This document shows positions 16,612-25,795 of a stretch of 64,000 bases of DNA, in pieces; position 1 is the first letter of the stretch, and every line of letters begins with the position of its first letter. Origin of the DNA: CAVYEM01 sp963767635 (GTDB lineage: Bacteria; Vulcanimicrobiota; Vulcanimicrobiia; Vulcanimicrobiales; Vulcanimicrobiaceae); assembly GCA_963767635.1 (NCBI GenBank), contig CAVYEM010000001.1, positions 1,178,001 through 1,242,000 on the forward strand, written 5' to 3'. The position numbers and the translations under genes are program-made. The notes beneath the pieces are model-generated. The model did not search any database. It was given only the letters and a program-made list of their open reading frames with translations, and had not been told where the DNA came from.

Positions 16612-18110
16612 GCGTAATCCGCGGCGGTCGTGAAGTCCGTGCCGGCATCCGTTTTCATCGCGTACAGGATGCCGGTAAGAATGAGACTCACGATCACGTT
16701 CACGATCAGCGAGTAAAAAACGATGGCGCCGGTCAGCGCCCAGGCACCGGCGTGCAGCGAGAAGAGCGAAGAAAAGCTCGTTGCGACCACCATCCAAGTG
16801 GCTGCGGCCATTCCTGCGGCCCATCCGACGAGCAGTGCCGTAGGGTGAAGGCGAGCGTACAAGCCGAGAATCACGGCCGGGAAGATCTGCAGGATCCAGG
16901 CGCCGCCCAACAGTTGAAAATCGATGGCAAATGCCGGTTTAATGAAGATCGCAATGCAAAAGGCGCCGGCAAGAACGCCGAGCGCCACGAAGCGGGCCGT
17001 GTTGAACTCCGAAGACGGCCGCGCGGCGCGCGCTTGGAACGATTGCAGGATGTTGCTTGCAAAGAGGTTCGCCGCGCCGATGGACATGATGGCCGCGGGG
17101 ACGAGGGCGCCGATCACGATTGCCGCAAAAGCGACGCCGCTGAACCAGTTGGGAAAAAATCGAAAGAACAACTCCGGAATCGCAAGGTTGGCGTTTTTTA
17201 CCGATATGCCGGCCGCCAGCGCGCAGTATCCCAGCAGTGCGATGAAGGTGAGCAGAATGCTGTAGAGCGGCAGCAGCGCGCAGTTGCGGCGTATGACGCC
17301 GGCACTCTTCGCGCTCAGCACGCTCGTTACCGAATGCGGATAGATGAACAGCGCAAGCGCGGAGCCCAACGCCAAACTGGCATAGGAAAAATATGCGGAG
17401 GGCTGCAGAATGATGGATGACGGCTTCGGCTTTGCCGCCAGCGCGGTCTGCGCGGCATCGAAGACGTGCGCCCAGCCGCCAAGCCGCGCCGGCACGATCG
17501 CCAGCGCGACGATCACCGTCAGATAGATCAGCGCGTCTTTCACGAAAGCGATCATTGCCGGCGCCCGCAGCCCGCTGGTAAACGTGTACGCGGCGAGCAG
17601 AACGAAAGCAACGATCAAAAAAAGCAGCGCCGATCCATGGCTCGAGGCGATGCCGGTGCGCTCGAGAACGGCTTGCATGCCGATGAGCTGCAGCGCGATG
17701 TACGGCATAGTGGCTAGCACGCCGGTGATCGCCACTGCCGTTTCGAGCGGACGGCTTCCGAAGCGATCGTGAACGAAGTCGGCTGTCGTGACGTAGCCGC
17801 GCCGCTTGGCTACGGTCCAAAATCTCGCCATGATCAGGAACACGAGCGGATACGCGATGGTGGTGTAGGGAACCGCGAAGAACGCCAGCGCTCCGGCTCC
17901 ATACGCCAGCGCCGGCACGGCAATGAACGTGTACGCCGTGTAGAGATCGCCGCCCAGCAGAAACCAGGAGACGATCGTTCCAAAACGGCGGCCTCCAAGT
18001 GCCCATTCCTCCAAAGAATCGACCCGGACCGTTCTCCAGCGCGCGGCCAAAAATCCCATCACCGTGACCGCCAAGACCAGTGCGATGAAGATCGCGCTGC
18101 CGCTAGTCAC
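16608..18110 (-). CDS. Sodium:solute symporter (SSS family)
   Basis: 500 residues with about 13 hydrophobic segments. It opens FIALVLAVTVMGFLAAR, and SSS-type features follow (DLYTAYTFIAVPALAYG; TVAKRRGYVTTADFV). The closest remembered relatives are monocarboxylate or pantothenate-like symporters, which are often paired with a DUF3311 protein, as here. It overlaps the DUF3311 gene by eight nt and RidA by four, forming an operon on the minus strand. From this coupling it may import the aromatic or amino acid whose breakdown requires RidA. The substrate is not determinable from sequence. Confidence 0.82.
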   Translation of the reverse strand: MTSGSAIFIALVLAVTVMGFLAARWRTVRVDSLEEWALGGRRFGTIVSWFLLGGDLYTAYTFIAVPALAYGAGALAFFAVPYTTIAYPLVFLIMARFWTVAKRRGYVTTADFVHDRFGSRPLETAVAITGVLATMPYIALQLIGMQAVLERTGIASSHGSALLFLIVAFVLLAAYTFTSGLRAPAMIAFVKDALIYLTVIVALAIVPARLGGWAHVFDAAQTALAAKPKPSSIILQPSAYFSYASLALGSALALFIYPHSVTSVLSAKSAGVIRRNCALLPLYSILLTFIALLGYCALAAGISVKNANLAIPELFFRFFPNWFSGVAFAAIVIGALVPAAIMSIGAANLFASNILQSFQARAARPSSEFNTARFVALGVLAGAFCIAIFIKPAFAIDFQLLGGAWILQIFPAVILGLYARLHPTALLVGWAAGMAAATWMVVATSFSSLFSLHAGAWALTGAIVFYSLIVNVIVSLILTGILYAMKTDAGTDFTTAADYA

Positions 18111-18306
18111 GTTCGCGCTCGCGCGTCATCACGTAGACGAACCAGACAATCAGCGCGGAAAGCACGATCCACAGCAGCTGGTACCAATAAAAAAACGGAA
18201 AGCCGAAGAGTTCGGGGCCGCGGCGCGCGTAAAACGGCGGCACCAGGGTCGCGACAAACGGGACGATCAGCAGGCCGTAGTACGGACGCTTGCGCACGCA
18301 CCGCAC
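18103..18306 (-). CDS. DUF3311 small membrane protein
   Basis: 67 residues from a GTG at 18306, with two hydrophobic helices: YYGLLIVPFVATLVPPFYA and FYWYQLLWIVLSALIVWFVY. This is the typical size and pattern of DUF3311 proteins, which are commonly encoded immediately before SSS-family symporters and may be an accessory subunit. The eight-base overlap with the symporter gene supports coupled translation. Confidence 0.85.
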   Translation of the reverse strand: MRCVRKRPYYGLLIVPFVATLVPPFYARRGPELFGFPFFYWYQLLWIVLSALIVWFVYVMTRERERD

Positions 18307-18315
18307 GTTCGAGAA

Positions 18316-19251
18316 CTATCGTTCCACGCCTTGCGTGCGCTGCGCCCACAGCGCGAACAGCGACTGTTTGCCGATTGCCTGCGCGAGCGCCATCCCGGCG
18401 ATGCACACCGCCGCGCCGACGATTTGATGCGGCTCGATGCGCACGCGCAGCAGCACGACGCTGAGCAGGCCGGCGAGAACGGGAGAACCGAATTGAAACA
18501 GCGACGTACGAGCGGCGCCAAGCCGCGATATGCCCAAGCTCCAGACGGGATAGGTGAGCAAGATCGGAAAGAGCACCGCGTATCCGTAGATCGCCCAATA
18601 TACCGGCGCAATATGCGTAAAACGCTGGTGCAGCAGCGCCGGAGCAGCTCCCGGAAGGATCATCGCCGTTCCAATGGCCATGGTAATGGCCACGAACGCC
18701 ATCGGCGTGTATCGATCGAGCACGCGCGCGCTCACGACGTTGAAGATCGCAAAAAGCGCCGTGGAGAGCAGCGTCAGCGCATCGCCGATGCGAAACGTGG
18801 CGTGTCCCGCGAACGCCCCTTCAAAAACCGCCACGCCGATCAACGCGACGACCGCTCCGGCCCAGCGCCCGCTTCGCACGCGTTCCTGGCCCGACGCCGC
18901 CACAATTGCGAGCGTCATCACCGGAGCCATGCTGCCGAGCAGCGCTGAGGCAAACGGCGTCGTATGCGCCAGGCCGATCACCCACAAATATTGATAGACG
19001 CCATACCCGCACGCGCCGCACACGAGCAGCAGCGGCAGATCCCGGCGGTGCAGGCGCACGCGTTCGCCGCGCACCCGCGCAAGAACGAACGCAAGCGGCG
19101 TCATCGCAATGAATCGCATGGCGGTCAGCGCCAGCGGATCGAACGCCCGGAACGCGTACTTCAAAATGACGGTGTTGAGCGCCCAGCAAAAGACGACGTA
19201 CACAAGTCCTAAATAGACTACTCGCTGGTTCGATGCCACACGCGGCGTCAT
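18316..19251 (-). CDS. EamA/DMT-family transporter
   Basis: 311 residues with ten predicted helices arranged as two EamA repeats (about 12-150 and 160-300). It contains FCWALNTVILKYAFRAFDPL in the first repeat and YAVLFPILLTYPVWSLGISRLGA-like sequence in the second. Family members export or exchange small metabolites and amino acids. The start is the ATG at 19251. It ends nine bases before the DUF3311 start, so it is probably the first gene of the transport operon. Its substrate is unknown. Confidence 0.82.
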   Translation of the reverse strand: MTPRVASNQRVVYLGLVYVVFCWALNTVILKYAFRAFDPLALTAMRFIAMTPLAFVLARVRGERVRLHRRDLPLLLVCGACGYGVYQYLWVIGLAHTTPFASALLGSMAPVMTLAIVAASGQERVRSGRWAGAVVALIGVAVFEGAFAGHATFRIGDALTLLSTALFAIFNVVSARVLDRYTPMAFVAITMAIGTAMILPGAAPALLHQRFTHIAPVYWAIYGYAVLFPILLTYPVWSLGISRLGAARTSLFQFGSPVLAGLLSVVLLRVRIEPHQIVGAAVCIAGMALAQAIGKQSLFALWAQRTQGVER

Positions 19252-19302
19252 ACCGAGCGCGCCGGAAAGCTCCTTGCAAGTGCGCGCGATCGCCGCGATG
19301 CG

Positions 19303-20034
19303 CTACGGCGACCAGCCCGCCGGCGCACTTTGGCTGGAGTCGTACGATGACGTGCGCCACGAGCTGCCGTTGCTGCAGGCGCCCGTGCTCGTGTTGCGAT
19401 ACGCCACGCGCACTTGCGTATCGTCGGACGTGCCCGGTACGGGCGTTGCGCACGGATCCGCCGGTGTCGAGGCGAGGCTGCCGCCGTCATCACCTGCGGC
19501 GTGCGCGCCCGCGATGTCGCCGAAGGATCCGTCACGCGTTCCGGCCAGCACGACGAACGGCGGCGTGCGCATGGTGCGGAAGATTGCGTCGTCCGTCCTG
19601 ACGGCGAGTGCAGATCCGTCCGCGCTCGTAACCGTGACTGAAATGCGCGCGGTAATGCGGCCTTCATCGACGTACGCGTTCGCTTGTTCGCCGACGGCAC
19701 AATTCGTTCGCGCGTCACACGTGGCGACCGGTGCCGGCGTAGAGAGCTGTGTGAACGCGATCGTCTCACTCGTTTCATATCGGCACGGGTGGCTGGAATC
19801 GACGCACGCTGCAGGAATCGGCGCGATCGTGGGCAGCGGGCTGGAAAGAGGACCGTTTTGCAGATCGGTCGCGAGCGTTTGCTGGACCGACCACATGGCG
19901 CGCTGATACCCGGCCGTGAGGTAATTTTCTGCCTGCCGATGGATCGTCACGCGCGTCATCGCAAGGCCGGCGGAAAGGAACGTGGCGCACGCAACGGCCA
20001 GCAGCGCAACGTACAGTAACGCGTTGCCGAACAT
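19303..20034 (-). CDS. Prepilin-operon-like secreted protein
   Basis: 243 residues from the ATG at 20034, which overlaps the stop of the upstream prepilin-like gene (TGATG). After MFGNA comes a hydrophobic helix LLYVALLAVACATFLSAGLA followed by a polar body with several Cys and Thr/Ala-rich stretches. The layout resembles PilX/minor-pilin-associated proteins with one N-terminal helix and a periplasmic domain, but there is no prepilin cleavage motif. Downstream is the DMT transporter. I do not recognise a named family. Confidence 0.6.
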   Translation of the reverse strand: MFGNALLYVALLAVACATFLSAGLAMTRVTIHRQAENYLTAGYQRAMWSVQQTLATDLQNGPLSSPLPTIAPIPAACVDSSHPCRYETSETIAFTQLSTPAPVATCDARTNCAVGEQANAYVDEGRITARISVTVTSADGSALAVRTDDAIFRTMRTPPFVVLAGTRDGSFGDIAGAHAAGDDGGSLASTPADPCATPVPGTSDDTQVRVAYRNTSTGACSNGSSWRTSSYDSSQSAPAGWSP

Positions 20035-20529
20035 CACGGCGCTCCGCTCGGCTGCGGGATTGGCGAGGGATCGGACATCGCCGTTCCCGGCAGCGGCGCG
20101 CTCACACGTGCTTGTCCGGTCAAAGAAACGGTTCCGGTATCGCCGGCATGCCCGGGATCGGGCGTGTACCGGACGCTTACCGATATTTGCGCCCCTTGCG
20201 CGGTGACGTTCGCGACCGACGTCGTAACCATGACCGGGACGCTCGTCGGCGTCGCGCCCGGTGCGGCCAGAGGAACGGTCGTGGGCCACGATCCCGACGG
20301 TGCCATGCCGGGTGGACCGTATTTCCAGGCGTCTTGCGCGGTGCGCAGCGTTTGCTCGGCCAGCAACAAAGCGGCGGCGTGGACCGGCCCTGCCTGATGC
20401 GTCGAAAAGCGTCCGAACGCGCCGATCGCACCGACGAATGCGCCAGATCGCGATCGTGAGAATCGCGACCGCTGCCAGTGTTTCGAGCAGCGTGAATGCC
20501 GCTTGCGAAGATCCGCGCACGCCGGGCAA
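20034..20529 (-). CDS. Type IV prepilin-like protein (frameshifted)
   Basis: The minus-strand frame from TTG 20529 encodes SSQAAFTLLETLAAVAILTIA, a prepilin cleavage site with the conserved Glu at +5 and a hydrophobic helix. It then runs into Arg-rich nonsense. Ignoring one extra base at 20445 continues the helix as GAFVGAIGAFGRFSTHQAG and gives about 164 residues ending at 20034. The globular part contains TVSLTGQARVSAPLPG. It should be a minor pilin or pseudopilin processed by a PilD-type peptidase. No other pilus genes are in view. An alternative start in a neighbouring frame (20558) would need a second shift. Confidence 0.6.
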
Positions 20530-20603
20530 AGTGCCCCAGTTTGCTGCTGTTGCGCCATCCGTTCAGGCAAGCGCCTTATCGCAAAAGCAGCACATTCGTG
20601 CGT

Positions 20604-20632
20604 TTGACGGTGCCCGAAGTCCTTGCTATACT
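20604..20632 (+). promoter_or_regulatory. Predicted sigma-70-type promoter of the str operon
   Basis: TTGACG at 20604-20609 and TATACT at 20627-20632 are separated by exactly 17 nt, with TGC directly before the -10 box (partial extended -10). Transcription would begin near 20639 and leave a leader of about 75 nt before rpsL. It is the only consensus-like promoter in this intergenic space and is correctly oriented for a strong ribosomal operon. Confidence 0.7.
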
Positions 20633-20714
20633 CCCAAGGTTCGGTCCCACCAGCCGGTGTGGCCGACTTTGTGTGTCCTGGTCCCCATAGGTTTTCTTCC
20701 TAGGAGCGTGACGT

Positions 20715-21155
20715 TTGCCCACCATTAGCCAGCTCGTTCGTAAGGGCCGCGAAAAAGCGGAACAGAAGGTCAAGACGCCCGCCTTCCGGGTGATCCAGAC
20801 CGGGCCCAAGCCGGGGCATCCGGATTTGCCCTTGCGCACGTTCGAAGTGGCCGGCAATCCGCAACGCCGCGGCGTGTGTACGCAAGTCAAGACCGTCACG
20901 CCGAAGAAGCCCAACTCCGCTTTGCGCAAAGTCGCTCGCGTACGTTTGACCAACGGCGAAGAAGTAACCGCATACATTCCGGGCATCGGCCATAATCTGC
21001 AGGAGCACTCCGTAGTGCTCGTGCGCGGCGGCCGCGTCAAGGATCTTCCGGGCGTGCGCTATCACATCATTCGGGGCACGCTCGATACCTCAGGCACGGC
21101 AAACCGCAAGCAAGGCCGCTCGAAATACGGCGCCAAGCGCGCGACGAAAAAGTAG
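20715..21155 (+). CDS. rpsL: 30S ribosomal protein S12
   Basis: 146 residues starting at TTG 20715, with TAGGAG at 20701-20706 as ribosome binding site. Conserved blocks are RRGVCTQVKTVTPKKPNSAL (residues 51-70) and RGGRVKDLPGVRYH (104-117). The Lys residues in both blocks are the streptomycin-sensitive type. Compared with E. coli S12 there are about 21 extra residues between positions 22 and 50 (IQTGPKPGHPDLPLRTFEVA). It is the first gene of the str operon and acts in the decoding centre. Confidence 0.96.
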   Translation: MPTISQLVRKGREKAEQKVKTPAFRVIQTGPKPGHPDLPLRTFEVAGNPQRRGVCTQVKTVTPKKPNSALRKVARVRLTNGEEVTAYIPGIGHNLQEHSVVLVRGGRVKDLPGVRYHIIRGTLDTSGTANRKQGRSKYGAKRATKK

Positions 21156-21201
21156 TTCCTAACACCGCATCTTCACCTGAAACGAAAGTTCAAAAAAGAC
21201 A

Positions 21202-21672
21202 TTGCCACGTAAAGGTCCCGCTCCCAAGCGGCAAATTTTGCCCGACCCCCGCTTCAACTCCAAAGTTCTGGCGCGCTTCATCAATAAGGTGATGCTCCGA
21301 GGCAAGAAGTCTCTTGCCGAGCAGATCACGTATCATGCGCTGGACATCGTTTCGGAGAAGTCGGGCCGCGACGCCATGGACGTCTTTTCGCAGGCGCTGA
21401 GCAATGCGATGCCGCTGGTCGAAGTGCGCCCCCGTCGTGTCGGCGGTGCAACCTACCAGGTTCCGATGGAGGTTCGACCGGATCGGCGCCAGGCCATGGC
21501 GATGCGCTGGCTGATCGGTTTTGCGCGTGCTCGCGCCGGGCGTTCGATGCAAGAGAAACTCGCCGCCGAGCTCATGGATGCCTCGAACAATCAGGGCGCT
21601 TCGATCAAGAAGCGCGAGGACACCCATAAAATGGCCGAGGCGAACAAAGCCTTCGCACACTACCGCTGGTAA
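21202..21672 (+). CDS. rpsG: 30S ribosomal protein S7
   Basis: 156 residues, the normal length, from TTG 21202 (PRKGPAPKRQILPDPRF). Family blocks LARFINKVMLRGKKSLAE and VEVRPRRVGGATYQVPMEV are intact. S7 nucleates assembly of the 30S head around the 16S 3' domain. The preceding 46-nt gap lacks a strong Shine-Dalgarno sequence, so translation may depend partly on rpsL. It is followed by fusA 35 nt later. Confidence 0.96.
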   Translation: MPRKGPAPKRQILPDPRFNSKVLARFINKVMLRGKKSLAEQITYHALDIVSEKSGRDAMDVFSQALSNAMPLVEVRPRRVGGATYQVPMEVRPDRRQAMAMRWLIGFARARAGRSMQEKLAAELMDASNNQGASIKKREDTHKMAEANKAFAHYRW

Positions 21673-21707
21673 GCGCTTTTTTGTAGCAATCGATTCCCAC
21701 TTGTACT

Positions 21708-23814
21708 ATGGCTGCTAGAGAATTTCCACTCGAACGAACCCGCAACATCGGCATTGCCGCGCACATCGACGCGGGCAAGACGACCTGCACCGAACGCATC
21801 TTGTTCTATACCGGACGCACCCATAAAATCGGGGAAGTGCACGACGGCGCCGCAACGATGGACTGGATGGTTCAGGAACAGGAGCGGGGCATTACCATCA
21901 CGTCCGCCGCCACGGCGTGCACGTGGCGCGACACGCGTATCAACATCATTGATACGCCTGGCCACGTGGACTTCACCGTGGAGGTGGAGCGTTCGTTGCG
22001 CGTGCTGGACGGACTCGTCGCGTTGTTCGACTCGGTTGCCGCGGTGCAGCCGCAGTCGGAGACGGTTTGGCGCCAGGCCAACAAGTATCGCGTGCCGCGC
22101 ATCATCTTCGTGAACAAGATGGACCGCATGGGCGCGGATTTCTTCAACGCCGTCGCCAAGATCAAAGAACGCTTGGGAGCGAACGCGACGCCGATTCAAG
22201 TGCCGATTGGCGCCGAGGACCAGTTCAAGGGCGTCGTCGATCTTTTCACGATGCGCAAGATCATCTACACGGACGATCTCGGATCGACGACTTCTCAAGA
22301 TCCCGTCACGGACGCCGACGGCGAGTTGAAGACGCTCTCCGAACAGTGGCGGCAAAATTTGATCGAGAACATCGCCGAGCAGGACGAGGAGCTGCTCAAG
22401 ATGTTTTTCGATGGTCAAAGAGCTGCCCGTCGACCGCATGAAAGAGGCGTTGCGCAAGGCGACCATCACAGGCGCCGTGCTGCCGATGCTCTGCGGCTCC
22501 GCGTTCAAAAACAAGGGCGTGCAGCCGCTGCTGGACGCCATCGTAGAGTACTTGCCCTCACCGCTGGACGCCAAGCTGATTGCCGGCATCGATCCAAAAA
22601 CGGAACGGGAGATCGAACGCAAGCCCGACGACAAGGAACCGTTCGCTGCACTTGCATTTAAGATTGCCACGGATCCGTACGGCAATTTGACGTATTTCCG
22701 CGTCTACTCCGGAACGCTGGACAAAGGCTCGTACGTCTACAATTCCCGCTCCGGCAAGAAGGAACGCATCGGACGCATCCTGCGCATGCACGCAAATCAC
22801 CGGGAAGACATCGATTCAATCGGAGCGGGCGACATCGCGGCGGCCGTGGGCATGACGGATACGCGTACCGGCGACACGCTGTGCGATGAAAAGCATCCCA
22901 TCATGCTCGAGTCGATCACGTTTCCCGAGCCGGTCATCTATCAGGCGATCGAACCCAAAACCAAGGGCGATCAAGATCAACTCGGCAAAGGCCTGCAGCG
23001 TCTGGCGCAAGAGGATCCCACGTTCCGCATGCGCACGGACGAAGAAACGCAGCAAACGATCATCGCGGGCATGGGCGAATTGCACTTGGAAATCATTTTG
23101 GACCGGCTGCGCCGCGAGTTCAAAGTCGAAGCCAACGTCGGCAAGCCGCAGGTGGCCTACAAAGAAGCGATCACCAAGACCGTCGAAAAGCAGGGCAAGT
23201 TCGTGCGGCAATCCGGCGGCAAGGGACAGTACGGCGATATCTGGCTGCGCGTCGCGCCGCTGGAGCCGGGTGCCGGTTTCACCTTCGACTGGAAGATCGT
23301 GGGCGGTAAAGTGCCCAAAGAATACGCGAAAGCGGTTCAAGAGGGAGTACGGGAAGCCTCACATAGCGGGGTGCTTGCCGGATACCCGGTGTTGGATTTC
23401 AAAGTCGAGGCCTTTGAGGGCTCGTATCACGACGTAGACTCCTCCGAAATGGCATTCAAAATCGCCGCGTCGATGGGGTTCAAGGAAGCCAACCGCGCCG
23501 CCGGACCGATTCTGCTCGAACCGATCATGAAGGTCGAAGTGACCACGCCCAAAGATTACATGGGCGCCATCACGGGAGATCTCAACCGGCGCCGCGGGAT
23601 GATTCAAGCCACCGAAGAAGCTCCGGGCGGCGCGCAGGTCATTACCGCGAACGTCCCTCTCTCGGAGATGTTCGGGTACGCTACCGATATGCGCTCGGCT
23701 ACGCAAGGCCGCGCAACGTACACCATGGAGTTTTCTCACTACGAGAAGGCGCCCAAATCCGTTGAAGAGGAGATCGTGGCGAAAGCCGCGGGCAAGAAAA
23801 GCTCCGCCGCCTAA
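21708..23814 (+). CDS. fusA: Elongation factor G (frame-disrupted in this sequence)
   Basis: The two frames 21708-22416 and 22417-23814 together give EF-G of about 701 residues. The GTPase domain shows AAHIDAGKTTCTER, DTPGHVDFTVEVE and FVNKMDRMGADFF. Later parts hold LPMLCGSAFKNKG, the domain IV segment and GYATDMRSATQGRATYTMEF. The frame changes at the AAA run 22417-22419. Omitting one A reads FFDGQELPVDRMKEALRKAT, as in normal EF-G. Since translocation is essential, a base-call error is far likelier than a pseudogene. It lies between rpsG and tuf. Confidence 0.93.
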
Positions 23815-23954
23815 GCCACCTAAGAACCTCAAAGATATCAGGGACCGAAAAGATCCGAAGGACCGCAGATATGCGCAGGACCGTAAGAACCCGGAAGACC
23901 CTGAAGACCCTATAAACAAACGCTAAGCAAAGAAAAGGATACACACAGCGAATC
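23815..23954 (+). other. fusA-tuf spacer with purine-rich degenerate repeats
   Basis: The 140-nt spacer contains an irregular run of units resembling AAGGACCGNAAGA and GAAGACCCT, ending in CTGAAGACCCTATAAAC. There is no gene. It may simply be replication slippage product, although position suggests it could affect tuf expression. AAGAAAAGGA before the ATG at 23955 serves as the tuf ribosome binding region. Confidence 0.4.
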
Positions 23955-25156
<1,202 letters not shown>

Positions 25157-25157
<1 letters not shown>

Positions 25158-25465
25158 TGGCTAAGCAAAAGATCCGCATCCGCCTGAAGGCGTACGATCA
25201 CAAAGTGCTCGATCAGTCGGCCGAGCGTATTGTCGACACGGCAAAGCGGACCGGCGCCTTCGTCAGCGGCCCCGTTCCGCTGCCCACGGAGATCAACCGT
25301 TTTTGCGTGAACCGCTCGCCGCACGTGGACAAGAAATCCCGCGAACACTTCGAGATGCGCACGCACAAGCGGCTCATCGACATCCTGCAGGCATCTCCCA
25401 AGACGATGGACGCGCTCATGCATCTGGATCTGCCCGCGGGCGTGGACATCGAACTAAAGGCATAG
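25157..25465 (+). CDS. rpsJ: 30S ribosomal protein S10
   Basis: 102 residues from the ATG at 25157 (MAKQKIRIRLKAYDHKVLDQ), continuing with TGAFVSGPVPLPTEINRFCV and the C-terminal LPAGVDIELKA. Length and motifs are standard for S10/NusE, which is both a ribosome head protein and an antitermination factor. It is translationally coupled to tuf. Unlike the usual S10 operon, it is followed by a strong terminator and unrelated genes rather than rplC. Confidence 0.96.
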
Positions 25466-25486
25466 GCCGCATCGGCGCAGTACAAC

Positions 25487-25514
25487 GGGCGCAACCTTGT
25501 GTTGCGCCCTTTTT
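25487..25514 (+). terminator. Intrinsic terminator after rpsJ
   Basis: A perfect 9-bp stem GGGCGCAAC/GTTGCGCCC with a 5-nt loop (CTTGT) is followed immediately by TTTTT. It lies 22 nt after the rpsJ stop codon and should end the rpsL-rpsG-fusA-tuf-rpsJ transcript. Confidence 0.9.
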
Positions 25515-25537
25515 CTAGGGGCGCTTAGGAGGGCCTC

Positions 25538-25780
25538 ATGGAAGTCAAGCCGAGTTATCTTGGGACGATGATTGCGCTGGCCACGGCTGCATTCGGCCTG
25601 ATCGCTGCGCTGGCATGGAACAAGTTCATTACCGATCTTATTGCGTTGTTCCTCAAGCCGGGATCCGGAATTTGGGCAGAGCTCGGATACGCAGTCATTA
25701 TTACAATCATTGCCGCATTCGTGGTTCAAACGCTGGGAAAGCTTGCCGAACGGGATATCGGACCGCACACCGGCGCCTAA
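25538..25780 (+). CDS. DUF5654-type small membrane protein
   Basis: 80 residues with two hydrophobic helices: MIALATAAFGLIAALAWN and ELGYAVIITIIAAFVVQTLG. The central AALAWNKFI pattern is characteristic of the DUF5654 family. AGGAGGG at about 25527-25533 precedes the ATG. It stands alone between the rpsJ terminator and a convergent signalling gene. Function is unknown; members are small inner-membrane proteins. Confidence 0.75.
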   Translation: MEVKPSYLGTMIALATAAFGLIAALAWNKFITDLIALFLKPGSGIWAELGYAVIITIIAAFVVQTLGKLAERDIGPHTGA

Positions 25781-25795
25781 AGCGGAAGACTCCTC

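Noticed and set aside
22411..22420. Programmed frameshift in fusA
   Set aside because: No slippery heptamer or downstream structure is evident, EF-G is not known to use one, and other genes show the same kind of single-base change.
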